Source of the DNA: Flavobacteriales bacterium
GTDB lineage: Bacteria > Bacteroidota > Bacteroidia > Flavobacteriales_F > PHOS-HE28
DNA: 64,000 nt
Reading direction: 5' to 3'
Assembly: GCA_016717305.1 (NCBI GenBank)
Contig: JADKFY010000016.1
Coordinates: 74,296 to 138,295, forward strand
The translations under genes and the position numbers were made by a program. The notes beneath the pieces are model-generated. The model saw only the letters and a program-made list of their open reading frames with translations. It ran no database searches and was not told the DNA's origin. Within the stretch, counting starts at the first letter, position 1; each line of letters starts with the position of its first letter. This document shows, in pieces, positions 45,755-54,883 of the stretch.

Positions 45755-46323
45755 GCTACACTGCCCACCCCACCGCCGTGATAGATGAAGGCTGCACCAT
45801 TGGTGAAGGCACACGGATATGGCATTTCAGCCACATTATGCCGGGCTGCACGATCGGTGAGGGCTGCAACATCGGCCAGAACGTGGTTGTAAGTCCTCAA
45901 GTGGTGCTGGGCAACAATGTGAAGGTGCAGAACAACGTGAGCATTTACACAGGCGTGCAGTGCGAGGATGACGTCTTTCTGGGCCCTTCCATGGTATTCA
46001 CCAATGTGATCAATCCGCGCAGTGCGGTGGCCCGCAAGGACCAGTACCTTCGCACGCTCGTGAAAAAGGGTGCGACCATAGGGGCCAATGCAACGATCGT
46101 CTGCGGGCATGACATCGGAAGATTCGCCTTCATCGGAGCAGGGTCGGTCGTTACCAAGGAGGTGCCCGATTACGCGCTGGTAATGGGCAACCCTGCGCGG
46201 CAAACCGGTTGGATGAGCGAGTATGGCCACAAATTGGAATTCGATGCAAATGGATCGGCGACCTGTCCTGAAAGCACCCAGCGTTATTCGCTCAAGAATG
46301 GCAAAGTGACAATGGGATCATGA
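45751..46323 (+). CDS. WbpD-like UDP-sugar N-acetyltransferase
   Basis: A 190-residue left-handed beta-helix enzyme of hexapeptide repeats: TAHPTAVIDEGCTIGEGTRI, NIGQNVVVSPQVVLGNNVKV, NNVSIYTGVQCEDDVFLGPS, MVFTNVINPRS, then VKKGATIGANATIVCGHDIG and AGSVVTKEVPDYALVMGNPA. The MVFTNVxNPRS signature is that of WbpD, which acetylates the 3-amino group of UDP-GlcNAc3NA. With WbpE at 41027, WbpB and WbpA it completes synthesis of UDP-2,3-diacetamido-2,3-dideoxyglucuronate. Confidence 0.88.
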   Translation: MSYTAHPTAVIDEGCTIGEGTRIWHFSHIMPGCTIGEGCNIGQNVVVSPQVVLGNNVKVQNNVSIYTGVQCEDDVFLGPSMVFTNVINPRSAVARKDQYLRTLVKKGATIGANATIVCGHDIGRFAFIGAGSVVTKEVPDYALVMGNPARQTGWMSEYGHKLEFDANGSATCPESTQRYSLKNGKVTMGS

Positions 46324-46374
46324 GCAACCCGGCGCAACTCCCAATGTCCAACAGGTCCAGCGCTCCGAACAAGG

Positions 46375-47409
46375 ATGGCTTCCAATAACGACAAGATCAA
46401 ATTTGCGGTGGTTGGCTGCGGCCACATCGGCAAGCGGCATGCACGTATGATCGCGGAGCATCCGGAAGCCGAGTTGGTGGCCTTGTGCGATATCCGTGAG
46501 CAGAAAGAGGTCGGCGTTGAAGATCACACAGCGCCTTATTTCAACGATCTGGCGACCATGTTGCGCGAAGTACCGGGCATCGACGTGGTTTCTGTTTGCA
46601 CACCGAACGGTCTTCATGCTGAACAGTGCATTACCGCATTGGAACAACGCAAGCATGTGGTGTGCGAAAAGCCGATGGCCTTGAGCAAGGCCAAGTGCGA
46701 AGCCGTGATCTACAAAGCCTTGCAAATGCATCGCACGGTCTTCGGCGTTATGCAGAATCGGTACAGTCCGCCGAGCCAGTGGATCAAGAGCGTGGTGGAC
46801 CAAGGACTGCTCGGCAAGATCCATATCGTGCAGGTGAATTGCTATTGGAACCGGGACGAGCGTTATTACAAAAAGGGATCCTGGAAAGGCACTGCCGACC
46901 TCGATGGCGGCACGCTCTTCACGCAGTTCAGTCACTTCATAGATACCTTGTATTGGCTCTTCGGTGACATCACCGACATCCAAGGGAAATTCGCCGATTT
47001 CGAGCACAAGGAACTCACCAGCTTCGAGGATAGTGGCCTGGTGAATTTCAAGTTCCTGAACGGTGGTATGGGCTGCTTGAATTACAGCACAGCGGTGTGG
47101 GATAACAACATGGAAAGCAGCATGACGATTGTGGGTTCCACCGGTAGCGTGAAGATCGGCGGGCAGTACATGGACAAGGTTGAATACTGCCACATCAAGA
47201 ACTACACCATGCCGGAACTTGGACCTACCAATCCGGCGAACGACTACGGCACTTATAAGGGGAGTGCCAACAACCACGGCTTCATCATAGACAACGTTGT
47301 GGACACATTGAAAGGAAGGAACACCATGACCACCAATGCCCTCGAAGGCTTGAAAGTGGTCGAGATCATTGAACGCATTTACAAGAAGAGGAATGAGCAA
47401 TCTGTATGA
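46375..47409 (+). CDS. WbpB-like UDP-GlcNAc-uronate dehydrogenase (Gfo/Idh/MocA)
   Basis: A 344-residue oxidoreductase: VVGCGHIGKRHARMIAEHPE (NAD-binding), CTPNGLHAEQCITALEQRKH, VVCEKPMALSKAKCEAV (EKP motif), MQNRYSPPSQWIKSVV, then LDGGTLFTQFSHFIDTLYWL. This fits WbpB, which oxidises C3 of UDP-GlcNAcA ahead of transamination. Its 3' end overlaps the WbpA-like gene by 17 bases. Confidence 0.88.
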   Translation: MASNNDKIKFAVVGCGHIGKRHARMIAEHPEAELVALCDIREQKEVGVEDHTAPYFNDLATMLREVPGIDVVSVCTPNGLHAEQCITALEQRKHVVCEKPMALSKAKCEAVIYKALQMHRTVFGVMQNRYSPPSQWIKSVVDQGLLGKIHIVQVNCYWNRDERYYKKGSWKGTADLDGGTLFTQFSHFIDTLYWLFGDITDIQGKFADFEHKELTSFEDSGLVNFKFLNGGMGCLNYSTAVWDNNMESSMTIVGSTGSVKIGGQYMDKVEYCHIKNYTMPELGPTNPANDYGTYKGSANNHGFIIDNVVDTLKGRNTMTTNALEGLKVVEIIERIYKKRNEQSV

Positions 47410-48691
47410 CCGCCTACTGAAAAAGGAGGCGAAATTGGCCGTGATAGGCTTGGGCTATGTGGGCTTGCCGATCGCGTTGGCCTTCGCACGCAAGATCAAA
47501 GTTGTCGGCTTCGACATCAACCAGAAGCGCGTGGACATGATGCGCAATGGCGAAGACCCCAGCAACGAATTGGATGCGAAGGAATTTGAGGGTTGCGACA
47601 TCGAATTCTCTGCAGACTTGGAGGATCTGCGCGATGTGGAATTCTACATCGTAGCCGTGCCCACACCGATCGATAGCCAGAACATCCCGGACCTGACGCC
47701 GCTATTGGGTGCCACACGAACCGTAGGCCAAGTGCTGAAGAAGAACGACTACGTGGTGTATGAAAGCACCGTGTATCCGGGCTGCACCGAAGAGGATTGC
47801 GTGCCCTTGTTGGAGCGCTTGAGCAACTTGAAATTCGTGGAGGACTTCAAAGTTGGCTACTCACCGGAGCGTATCAATCCAGGAGATAAGGAGCACACAT
47901 TGGAAAGCATCATCAAAGTGAGCAGCGGTTGTGATCCGGAGAGCGCTGAGATAATCGCGAAGGTCTACGAGCTTGTCGTGAAGGCCGGCGTGCATCGCGC
48001 AACTAGCATCAAAGTGGCCGAGGCCGCAAAGATCATTGAGAACACGCAGCGTGATGTGAACATCGCGTTGATCAACGAACTCTCGATCATCTTCAACCGC
48101 ATGGGCATCAATACATACGATGTGTTGGAAGCCGCAGGCACCAAGTGGAATTTCCTCAAGTTCCAGCCGGGTCTGGTGGGTGGTCACTGCATCGGTGTGG
48201 ATCCGTACTACCTCGTTTACAAAGCGAAGGAACTCGGTTATCACGCGCAGATCATCGATGCCGGCAGGTTCGTGAACGACAGTATGGGTGGCTACACCGC
48301 GAAGCAAACGGTGAAGAAGATCATCGCCGCAGGGACCAATCCTGCTGATGCCCGTGTGCTCGTGATGGGCGCAACGTTCAAGGAGAACGTGACCGACATC
48401 CGCAATAGCAAAGTGGCCGATGTTGTCAATGAGCTGAAGAGCTTCAGTTGCCACGTGGACGTGACCGACCCGCACGCCGATGCTTCGGAAGTGGAGCACG
48501 AGTACGGCTACAAATTGGCGCCAGAAATGAAAGGACCCTACGATGCCATCATCGTTGCGGTGAACCACAGCGAGTATGCCTCCAAGGACGAGAAGTGGTT
48601 CAAGAGCATGATGAACCCGAAAGGTGTTCTGGTGGACTTGAAGGGAGTTTTCCGGACGAAGATCAAGGATCTTACATACTGGAGCTTGTGA
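47393..48691 (+). CDS. WbpA/TviB-like UDP-N-acetylhexosamine 6-dehydrogenase
   Basis: A 432-residue protein from the ATG at 47393 (MSNLYDRLLKKEAKLAVIGL). The NAD motif VIGLGYVGLPIALAFA, VPTPIDSQNIPDLTPL, YESTVYPGCTEEDC, YSPERINPGDKEHTLESI and the catalytic Cys in GLVGGHCIGVDPYYL place it with UDP-GlcNAc/UDP-GalNAc C6 dehydrogenases rather than Ugd. As WbpA it would make UDP-GlcNAc-uronate, the entry point of the pathway. The GTG start of rmlB overlaps its stop (GTGA). Confidence 0.9.
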   Translation: MSNLYDRLLKKEAKLAVIGLGYVGLPIALAFARKIKVVGFDINQKRVDMMRNGEDPSNELDAKEFEGCDIEFSADLEDLRDVEFYIVAVPTPIDSQNIPDLTPLLGATRTVGQVLKKNDYVVYESTVYPGCTEEDCVPLLERLSNLKFVEDFKVGYSPERINPGDKEHTLESIIKVSSGCDPESAEIIAKVYELVVKAGVHRATSIKVAEAAKIIENTQRDVNIALINELSIIFNRMGINTYDVLEAAGTKWNFLKFQPGLVGGHCIGVDPYYLVYKAKELGYHAQIIDAGRFVNDSMGGYTAKQTVKKIIAAGTNPADARVLVMGATFKENVTDIRNSKVADVVNELKSFSCHVDVTDPHADASEVEHEYGYKLAPEMKGPYDAIIVAVNHSEYASKDEKWFKSMMNPKGVLVDLKGVFRTKIKDLTYWSL

Positions 48692-49785
48692 GCACGGAAC
48701 GCAATATTCTGATCACCGGCGGCGCTGGTTTCATCGGTAGCCATGTCGTTCGTCGCTTCGTTACGAAGTACCCGAACTACCGCATCATCAACTTGGATGT
48801 GCTTACTTACGCAGGCAATTTGGAAAACCTTCGCGATGTGGAGAGGGCTTCGAATTATACCTTCGTGAAAGCGGACATCTGCGACGCCGAGGCCATGACC
48901 AAGGTGTTCAAGGAATACGCCATCGACAGCGTGATCCACCTCGCCGCCGAAAGCCACGTGGACCGCAGTATCACAGATCCACTTTCGTTCGTGCGCACAA
49001 ATGTCTTCGGCACTGTGACGTTGCTGAACGCTGCCAAGGAAGCATGGAAACATGGCTCGGGGGTGAGCTCCACCCCTCTCCTTGGGAGAGGGCCAGGGGG
49101 TGAGGGCCGATTCTACCACGTCAGCACCGACGAGGTCTACGGTTCACTCCACGACGATAGCCTTTTCCTGGAGACCACGCCGTACGATCCGCAGAGCCCG
49201 TACAGCGCAAGCAAAGCCGCGAGTGACCACTTCGTTCGTGCCTATGGTAACACGTACAAACTGCCTTTCGTTGTGAGCAACTGTAGCAACAACTACGGCA
49301 GTCACCACTTCCCGGAAAAGTTGATCCCGCTCATGATCAACAACATCCGTAACAACAAACCATTGCCGGTCTATGGAAAGGGCGAGAATGTCCGTGATTG
49401 GTTGTGGGTGGAGGATCATGCAAGTGCGATCGATACCGTCTTCCATAAAGGCGTGAACGGTGAGACCTACAACATCGGTGGCCACAATGAGTGGACCAAC
49501 ATCGACCTGGTCCATCTGCTCTGTTCCATCATGGACGCGAAATTGGAACGTGCGAAAGGTGAAAGTGCAAAGCTGATCACCTACGTTACCGATCGTGCTG
49601 GACACGACTTGCGATATGCGATCGACGCCGGCAAGATCGAACGCGAATTGGGCTGGAAACCGACCATCACGTTTGAAGAAGGATTGGAGCGTACGGTGGA
49701 ATGGTATCTCGCCAATACCGAATGGCTGGACCATGTTACAAGTGGAGCATACCGTAGCTATTACGACGCCCAATACGCGCGCTGA
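48688..49785 (+). CDS. rmlB: dTDP-glucose 4,6-dehydratase with repeat-derived insertion
   Basis: A 365-residue protein from a GTG at 48688 overlapping the previous stop; the longer frame is within the dehydrogenase gene. Signatures: ILITGGAGFIGSHVVRRF, HLAAESHVDRSI, FYHVSTDEVYGSL (catalytic Thr-Asp-Glu), YSASKAASDHFVRAY (YxxxK) and NCSNNYGSHHFPEKLIPLMI. It makes dTDP-4-keto-6-deoxyglucose. Between AAKEAWK and FYHVSTDE an ~18-residue Gly/Pro-rich insert (STPLLGRGPGGEG) is encoded by a dispersed DNA repeat (49075-49105) that kept the frame. rmlA, rmlC and rmlD are not in the window. Confidence 0.93.
   Translation: MSTERNILITGGAGFIGSHVVRRFVTKYPNYRIINLDVLTYAGNLENLRDVERASNYTFVKADICDAEAMTKVFKEYAIDSVIHLAAESHVDRSITDPLSFVRTNVFGTVTLLNAAKEAWKHGSGVSSTPLLGRGPGGEGRFYHVSTDEVYGSLHDDSLFLETTPYDPQSPYSASKAASDHFVRAYGNTYKLPFVVSNCSNNYGSHHFPEKLIPLMINNIRNNKPLPVYGKGENVRDWLWVEDHASAIDTVFHKGVNGETYNIGGHNEWTNIDLVHLLCSIMDAKLERAKGESAKLITYVTDRAGHDLRYAIDAGKIERELGWKPTITFEEGLERTVEWYLANTEWLDHVTSGAYRSYYDAQYAR
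49075..49105 (+). repeat. Dispersed hairpin repeat, copy inside rmlB
   Basis: 31 bases containing CCTCTCCTTGGGAGAGGG, a near-palindrome, followed by CCAGGGGGTGAGG. It matches 54884-54914 at 29 of 31 positions. It lies in-frame in the rmlB coding sequence just before the catalytic TDE block. Confidence 0.85.
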
Positions 49786-49787
49786 TC

Positions 49788-50537
49788 ATGGGATTGCTCA
49801 AGAACCTGTTCGGCAAAAGGGAGCCTGATCTTGGACCCGCGGACCTATCGGTGTTGCAAGTCGATATCCATTCGCACTTCATCCCGGGGATCGACGACGG
49901 GTCGCAGAACATGGAGCAGACCATGGAACTGCTCACAGCCATGGCCGAACTCGGTTACCGCAAGGTGATCACAACGCCACACAACATGGCCGATGGCTAC
50001 AAGAACTCACCGGAGATCATCCTTGGTGGGTTGGAACGTGTGCGTGTCGAGATAAGGGAACGCGGCATTCCCATGGAGATCGATGCCGCTGCCGAATACT
50101 ATTTGGATCACGAGCTGGAGCAAAAGGTCCTGGATAAGAAAGTGCTCACTTTTGGAAAGAACTATGTGCTTTTCGAACTGCCCTTCATCAGTGAGCCAAC
50201 CATGATGCTGCAACTGATCTTCCAGATGCAGACGATGGGATACCGCCCCGTACTGGCGCATCCGGAGCGCTATCAGTTTTGGCACAATGAATTCACCAAG
50301 TACGAGAACCTGAAGGATCGCGGAGTACTGTTCCAGCTAAATATGATCGCGCTAACTGGTGCATACGGCCCGCAAGCGAAGACCATTGCCGAGCGCTTGA
50401 TCGACCTGGGCTACTACGAATTGATCGGGAGCGATTGCCACAGCATGAACCACGTGGAGGCGATCAAGAACACCCTTCACCGACCGTACTTGCATAAGAT
50501 CATCGCCAGCGGGAAACTGCTGAACGCGACCTTGTGA
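49788..50537 (+). CDS. CpsB/CapC-type PHP tyrosine phosphatase
   Basis: A 249-residue protein of the PHP-family polysaccharide phosphatases. Metal-binding motifs: DIHSHFIPGIDDGSQNMEQT, ITTPHNM, LAHPERYQFW and GSDCHS. These enzymes dephosphorylate the tyrosine autokinase controlling capsule or exopolysaccharide chain length (CpsB, YwqE). It follows rmlB by 2 bases, supporting a role in surface polysaccharide assembly; the partner kinase and export genes are not in the window. It abuts the convergent MFS gene with no spacer. Confidence 0.9.
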   Translation: MGLLKNLFGKREPDLGPADLSVLQVDIHSHFIPGIDDGSQNMEQTMELLTAMAELGYRKVITTPHNMADGYKNSPEIILGGLERVRVEIRERGIPMEIDAAAEYYLDHELEQKVLDKKVLTFGKNYVLFELPFISEPTMMLQLIFQMQTMGYRPVLAHPERYQFWHNEFTKYENLKDRGVLFQLNMIALTGAYGPQAKTIAERLIDLGYYELIGSDCHSMNHVEAIKNTLHRPYLHKIIASGKLLNATL

Positions 50538-51764
50538 TCACGCCCGTTCCCTCGGAAGGAAGACGCATAGCAGACCGATCAGCGGCAGGTAGGAACACAC
50601 TGCGAACACGGTATTGATGCTCGTGGCATCGGCGAGCGCACCCAGCACCGCAGAACCGATACCGGCCATGCCGAAAGCGAAGCCGAAGAAAAGGCCGGAG
50701 ACCAATCCGACCCGACCTGGAATGAGCAATTGTGCATACACCAGGATCGCGGAGAAGGCTGATGCGAGGATGATCCCAGCCAACATGCTCAGGATGATCG
50801 TCCACATTGGTCCGGCGTAAGGCATCATCAAGGTGAAGGGCGCGGCACCCAGAATGGAAATCCAGATGATCGTGCGGTATCCCACCTTATCACCGAGCAA
50901 TCCGCCCGCCAAGGTGCCCACTGCCGCAGCGAGCAAGAAGAGGAACAGCTGGATCTGCGCCGCTTGAATGGTCATTTCGAACTTGCCGATCAAGTAGAAG
51001 GTGAAATAGCTCGTCATACTGGCCAGGTAGAACTGCTTGGAGAAGATCAACAGCAACAGGATCGAGATCACACCGAACACATGCTTCTTCGGGATCGGGG
51101 CGCGTGACACGGCGGGCTGGCGCGCTTGACGATGCGTGCGCAAGGCCATCATGCGCAAGTACCATTTGCCTACGCGCCAGAGCACGATCATGGCGATCAA
51201 CGGCAACAGTGAGAACAACGAGATCCTGCTTTGACCCAATGGAACGATGATCGCAGCAGCAAGCAGCGGACCCAGCGCCGCACCGGCATTTCCGCCTAGC
51301 TGGAACACCGATTGGGCCAGTGCACGTTTACCGCCCGATGCCACGTACGCCATGCGCGATGCCTCCGGATGGAAGATGGATGATCCAATACCGACGAGCG
51401 CAACGGCCATCAGGATCGAATGAAAAGAACCGGCCCGAGCCAACAACAACACACCACCCAACGTGAACACCATGCCACCGACCATGGCAAAGGGTTGTGG
51501 TCTTCGATCGGTCAAATGCCCAACAACGGGTTGCAGGATGGAGGCCGTCATCTGGAAGGCCAATGTGATCAATCCGATATCCGAAAAAGAGAGGTTGTAG
51601 GCATCCTTCACTAGCGGATACAGCGCCGGGATCAGTGACTGGATCGTGTCATTCAGCAAGTGCGAAAAGGCGATCGCGACCAACACCGGAAAGGCCGTTC
51701 GCTCAGCGACGTGCTTCACCGTGTTTTGGGGAACGATATGCGGAGAGGCTGTGGGGACGGACAT
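50538..51764 (-). CDS. MFS exporter, fosmidomycin-resistance (Fsr) family
   Basis: A 408-residue protein from the ATG at 51764 (MSVPTASPHIVPQNTVKHVA) with about 12 hydrophobic segments. Typical Fsr text: ISFSHLLNDTIQSLIPALYP-like AIAFSHLLNDTIQSLIPALY, VGHLTDRRPQPFAMVGGMVF, GIGSSIFHPEASRMAYVASG and QSVFQLGGNAGAALGPLLAA. The GIGSSxFHPEASR block is diagnostic. It is likely a proton-driven exporter of an unknown small molecule; resistance to fosmidomycin is family knowledge only. A TACCTTCG element lies 7 bases upstream of the start. Confidence 0.87.
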   Translation of the reverse strand: MSVPTASPHIVPQNTVKHVAERTAFPVLVAIAFSHLLNDTIQSLIPALYPLVKDAYNLSFSDIGLITLAFQMTASILQPVVGHLTDRRPQPFAMVGGMVFTLGGVLLLARAGSFHSILMAVALVGIGSSIFHPEASRMAYVASGGKRALAQSVFQLGGNAGAALGPLLAAAIIVPLGQSRISLFSLLPLIAMIVLWRVGKWYLRMMALRTHRQARQPAVSRAPIPKKHVFGVISILLLLIFSKQFYLASMTSYFTFYLIGKFEMTIQAAQIQLFLFLLAAAVGTLAGGLLGDKVGYRTIIWISILGAAPFTLMMPYAGPMWTIILSMLAGIILASAFSAILVYAQLLIPGRVGLVSGLFFGFAFGMAGIGSAVLGALADATSINTVFAVCSYLPLIGLLCVFLPRERA

Positions 51765-51771
51765 TGGGCGG

Positions 51772-51779
51772 CGAAGGTA
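51772..51779 (-). promoter_or_regulatory. -7-type element (TACCTTCG) for the MFS gene
   Basis: 7 bases before the ATG at 51764; predicts a very short or absent leader. Confidence 0.45.
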
Positions 51780-51884
51780 TCGCCGTCGCTCAGGCCCAGG
51801 GTTGCCATGCCGTATTCCTTCGGCTGGTGAAGTGTTCGGTCTAGCGCACAACGCTGCAAACAGGTGGGATCGTATAAGCCATCC

Positions 51885-52781
51885 TTACCGCATCAACACC
51901 CATCGTGTAGCCCACTGTTGATCTCTATTCTGGATCAGGGCAGTATACGGGCCGGGTGCCAACGCTGGTAGGTCGATCGATGTGCGGGTCGCGCTGACCT
52001 GTTTACTGAAGGCAACGCGACCGGCTGGGTCGAGGATCGTGAGCAAACCAGCTTGGAACTCGGTCGGATAGATCAACCGCAAATTGTCCCCGGTGGCACG
52101 TACTTGAAATTCGCCCGCAGCCGAATCGTGTTCATCGAACCCAGAAGTAAAGTCGCAAATAATATCAGGTGAAACGCGGTAGGCGGCTCTACCCGAACTA
52201 TCAGAGCACTGAAGGTTTATACTGGACTCGCAGCCATCACAAAGACAAATCGCCGCATAGAACGGGTGCGTGGTGGAACCGATCCCTTCGATCCATTCCA
52301 TCGGAGTGAAAAACGGTTCATTCCCCTCTGAAGGGCAGAGATCAATAAGCATGGTGAAACGCCTTCTTGGAGTACCGAGCACTTCGATCGTATCAATGGA
52401 TTGGACAATGGCCATAGCCGTGTCCGGAAGGGCAAACGTTTCGGAACCTACGTACGTGGTTTCACCCGCATTCAAGGAGAAATCGTACAGGAGATATTCC
52501 TTATCCGTGCAATTGGTAGTTCTTCTTAACAAAGTGCGCTGGCCATCATTACGGAAATACGCCGGACCAATGGGATTGAATTCTTCCACGGCACTATAGG
52601 TATGACCACATAAATCAATGGATGTGGAACACGAGAAAGCATTGTTGAAGGCGAATGGACCCAAGATGTACCAAGAGACGCTCCAACGCGGTTCATCTGC
52701 AGCTGTTGGAAAGGGCTGTTGTGCCGAAATACTTTTGGTTAGGACGCAACCCACAAGACAGAGGAACCATACGTTTCGCAT
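51885..52781 (-). CDS. Secreted Cys-rich protein with T9SS-like tail
   Basis: A 298-residue protein with signal peptide MRNVWFLCLVGCVLTKSISA ending before QQ. The body contains about twelve cysteines (FSCSTSIDLCGH, CLCDGCESSINLQC), probably disulfide-bonded. The C-terminal ~75 residues (FQVRATGDNLRLIYP, AGLLTILDPAGRVAFSKQVS, LAPGPYTALIQNRDQ) look like a T9SS type A sorting domain. Probably exported to the surface or medium. No functional domain recognised. Confidence 0.65.
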   Translation of the reverse strand: MRNVWFLCLVGCVLTKSISAQQPFPTAADEPRWSVSWYILGPFAFNNAFSCSTSIDLCGHTYSAVEEFNPIGPAYFRNDGQRTLLRRTTNCTDKEYLLYDFSLNAGETTYVGSETFALPDTAMAIVQSIDTIEVLGTPRRRFTMLIDLCPSEGNEPFFTPMEWIEGIGSTTHPFYAAICLCDGCESSINLQCSDSSGRAAYRVSPDIICDFTSGFDEHDSAAGEFQVRATGDNLRLIYPTEFQAGLLTILDPAGRVAFSKQVSATRTSIDLPALAPGPYTALIQNRDQQWATRWVLMR

Positions 52782-52829
52782 GTCTTTCCAGATATGAAAA
52801 GAAGACGTTCGTTGGAGGTATTTCGCTGC

Positions 52830-53705
52830 CTAAGCCGCCACCGTCTCAACCTCCTTATCCACCTTTTTGAACAACCCCTGCAACACATTTCCGGGGCCAA
52901 CTTCAACCACCTTCTTGGCACCGTCGGCCAGCATGTTCTGCATGATCTGGGTCCAACGGACGGGAGCGGTGAGCTGCGCGATCAGGTTGGCCTTAATGCG
53001 TGCAGGGTCCTTGTGTGCACGGGCATCCACGTTCTGGTAGATGGGGCAGCGTGGATCAACGATCGGGGTGAATGCGATAGCGGTTTGCAGCTCTACTCGA
53101 GCAGGTTCCATTAGCGGGCTATGGAAGGCACCACCAACCTGCAGAACGAGCGCACGACGGGCACCAGCGGCCTTCAAGGCTTCGCAAGCGGCGTTCACGG
53201 CTTCGACACTCCCACTGATCACGAGTTGGCCAGGGCAGTTGTAGTTGGCAGGTACCACCACGCCGGGGATCTCCTTGCAGATCGCTTCCACCTTATCGTC
53301 TTCCATGCCGATGATCGCGGCCATGGTACTTGGTTGTAGTTCGCAAGCCTTTTGCATGGCATTGGCGCGTGCTGCAACCAGCTTCAGACCATCGGAGAAT
53401 TCCATGGCACCGGCAGCAACCAACGCACTGAATTCACCGAGCGAATGCCCAGCCACCATCGCGGGTTTGAACGCGTCGCCCATCACCTTGGCCTTCACCA
53501 CGCTGTGCAGGAAGATCGCGGGTTGGGTTACGTTGGTGCGTTTCAGGTCCTCATCGGTACCCTTGAACATGATGTCCGTAAGGTTGAAACCGAGGATGTC
53601 ATTGGCATGTTCGAACCAGATGCGCGCATTGCTGTACGCGTCGTACAGGTCCTTGCCCATACCGATGAATTGGCTGCCTTGCCCGGGGAAAACGTATGCG
53701 GTCAT
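52830..53705 (-). CDS. fabD: Malonyl-CoA:ACP transacylase
   Basis: A 291-residue protein from the ATG at 53705 (MTAYVFPGQGSQFIGMGKDL), a canonical FabD start; the upstream frame is discarded. The active-site serine is in MVAGHSLGEFSALVAAGA (GHSLG) and the catalytic His in VGGAFHSPLMEPAR; the oxyanion-hole region is FPGQGSQ. It transfers malonyl groups to acyl carrier protein for fatty acid synthesis in the cytoplasm. Monocistronic here. Confidence 0.95.
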   Translation of the reverse strand: MTAYVFPGQGSQFIGMGKDLYDAYSNARIWFEHANDILGFNLTDIMFKGTDEDLKRTNVTQPAIFLHSVVKAKVMGDAFKPAMVAGHSLGEFSALVAAGAMEFSDGLKLVAARANAMQKACELQPSTMAAIIGMEDDKVEAICKEIPGVVVPANYNCPGQLVISGSVEAVNAACEALKAAGARRALVLQVGGAFHSPLMEPARVELQTAIAFTPIVDPRCPIYQNVDARAHKDPARIKANLIAQLTAPVRWTQIMQNMLADGAKKVVEVGPGNVLQGLFKKVDKEVETVAA

Positions 53706-53816
53706 GGTCGTGGGTAGATGTTCAATATTCGAAGCAAACACACTGCATTACGATAGTAGCACTCGTAGCCTTGACGCATGCGTCGACCTACGGGTGCGTT
53801 GACCGATGGGTGTAAC

Positions 53817-54548
53817 CTAGTCCCTACGCCCGCCGAACAAACGCAGCAGCATGAGGAACAAATTGATGAAATCAAGGTAAAGTGTTAGAGCACCCATGAG
53901 TGCCATCTTCTGTGCACTCTCTGTTCCGGCAATGGCTTGTTCGCCGATCCGTTTCAATTTCTGCACATCGTATGCGGTAAGTCCGGTGAAGACCACCACT
54001 CCGATGATGCTAATGACATAGCCCATGGTATCACTTTTCATGAACATGTTCACCACGGAGGCGATGATGATCCCGATCAGGCCGATCATCAGGATACTGC
54101 CCAATTTGGTAAGGTCCGTCTTTGTGGTGTAACCTGCAACGGCCATGATCCCGAACACCGCTGCGGTGATGAAGAACACGTTGGCGATCGAGGTCATGGA
54201 ATAGATCAGGAAGATGTAGCTGAGGCTGATCCCCATGATCGTGGAGAAGGCAATGAAGGTGGCGAGCAGCATGGTACCGCTCATCTTGTTCACCAATCCG
54301 GCCATGACGAAGACCAAGCCAAGCGGTGCAAACATCATAACCCACCCGAGGATGGTATTGCTGCCCGTTTCAAAGTTGATCAGGTATTGCAGTTTGGTCA
54401 TGTCGTTGCCGAACCACCACGCCATAATGCCGCTGATCACGAGCGCCATGGTCATGTAGGTAAAGACATTGGCTAAAAAGGTGCGTACGCTGGATTCGTC
54501 GCCGATGCCGATGAAGGCGGGGTTCTGTGGGAAGGTGTTCTGCTCCAT
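53817..54548 (-). CDS. Bax inhibitor-1/YccA family membrane protein
   Basis: A 243-residue protein with seven hydrophobic segments and family text: VRTFLANVFTYMTMALVISG, VFVMAGLVNKMSGTMLLATF, FITAAVFGIMAVAGYTTKTD, DLTKLGSILMIGLIGIIIAS and GVVVFTGLTAYDVQKLKRIG, ending ALTLYLDFINLFLMLLRLFG. These are inner-membrane proteins with proposed Ca2+-leak or stress roles; the physiological function in Bacteroidota is unknown. A GATCTTTG element lies 17 bases upstream. Confidence 0.92.
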   Translation of the reverse strand: MEQNTFPQNPAFIGIGDESSVRTFLANVFTYMTMALVISGIMAWWFGNDMTKLQYLINFETGSNTILGWVMMFAPLGLVFVMAGLVNKMSGTMLLATFIAFSTIMGISLSYIFLIYSMTSIANVFFITAAVFGIMAVAGYTTKTDLTKLGSILMIGLIGIIIASVVNMFMKSDTMGYVISIIGVVVFTGLTAYDVQKLKRIGEQAIAGTESAQKMALMGALTLYLDFINLFLMLLRLFGGRRD

Positions 54549-54593
54549 GGTTGGAATTGAAGATACAAAGATCGTGCTTTTGGGTTAACAGTA

Positions 54594-54633
54594 GGTTGAA
54601 GGTTGAAGAAGGTTGAGGCAGTTGAAGGTTGAA
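54594..54633. repeat. GGTTGAA word repeat
   Basis: GGTTGAA occurs at 54594, 54601 and 54627 and GGTTGAG at 54611, a degenerate heptad repeat downstream of nothing coding. Confidence 0.7.
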
Positions 54634-54883
54634 TGCCATGCGATCAGACATCTGCCTCCAGTAAAACTCCGAGTCTCTTCAGGCAGAACGTCGGATCTCG
54701 CGACATGTGGTCGGTCTGTGATGGTGCGCAACGTGAAACTAGCAGTGAACGTGCTTTTTCTACTCACCTTGAACGCAGTTCGATCGATGTCTGGACCATC
54801 GTCAAGGGGAGGATGGATCTCAATAGGCCACGCGCAGAGCACCGTACAACGCGAAAGGGCAGCACACTTGCCGGGATAGTCAA

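Noticed and set aside
46318..47400. A 360-codon minus-strand frame opposite the WbpB-like gene
   Set aside because: The plus strand carries a complete Gfo/Idh/MocA protein; the antisense product has no recognisable motif.
54585..54842. Small open frame in the folE upstream gap
   Set aside because: It spans the GGTTGAA repeat, has no motif and no start context; treated as intergenic.
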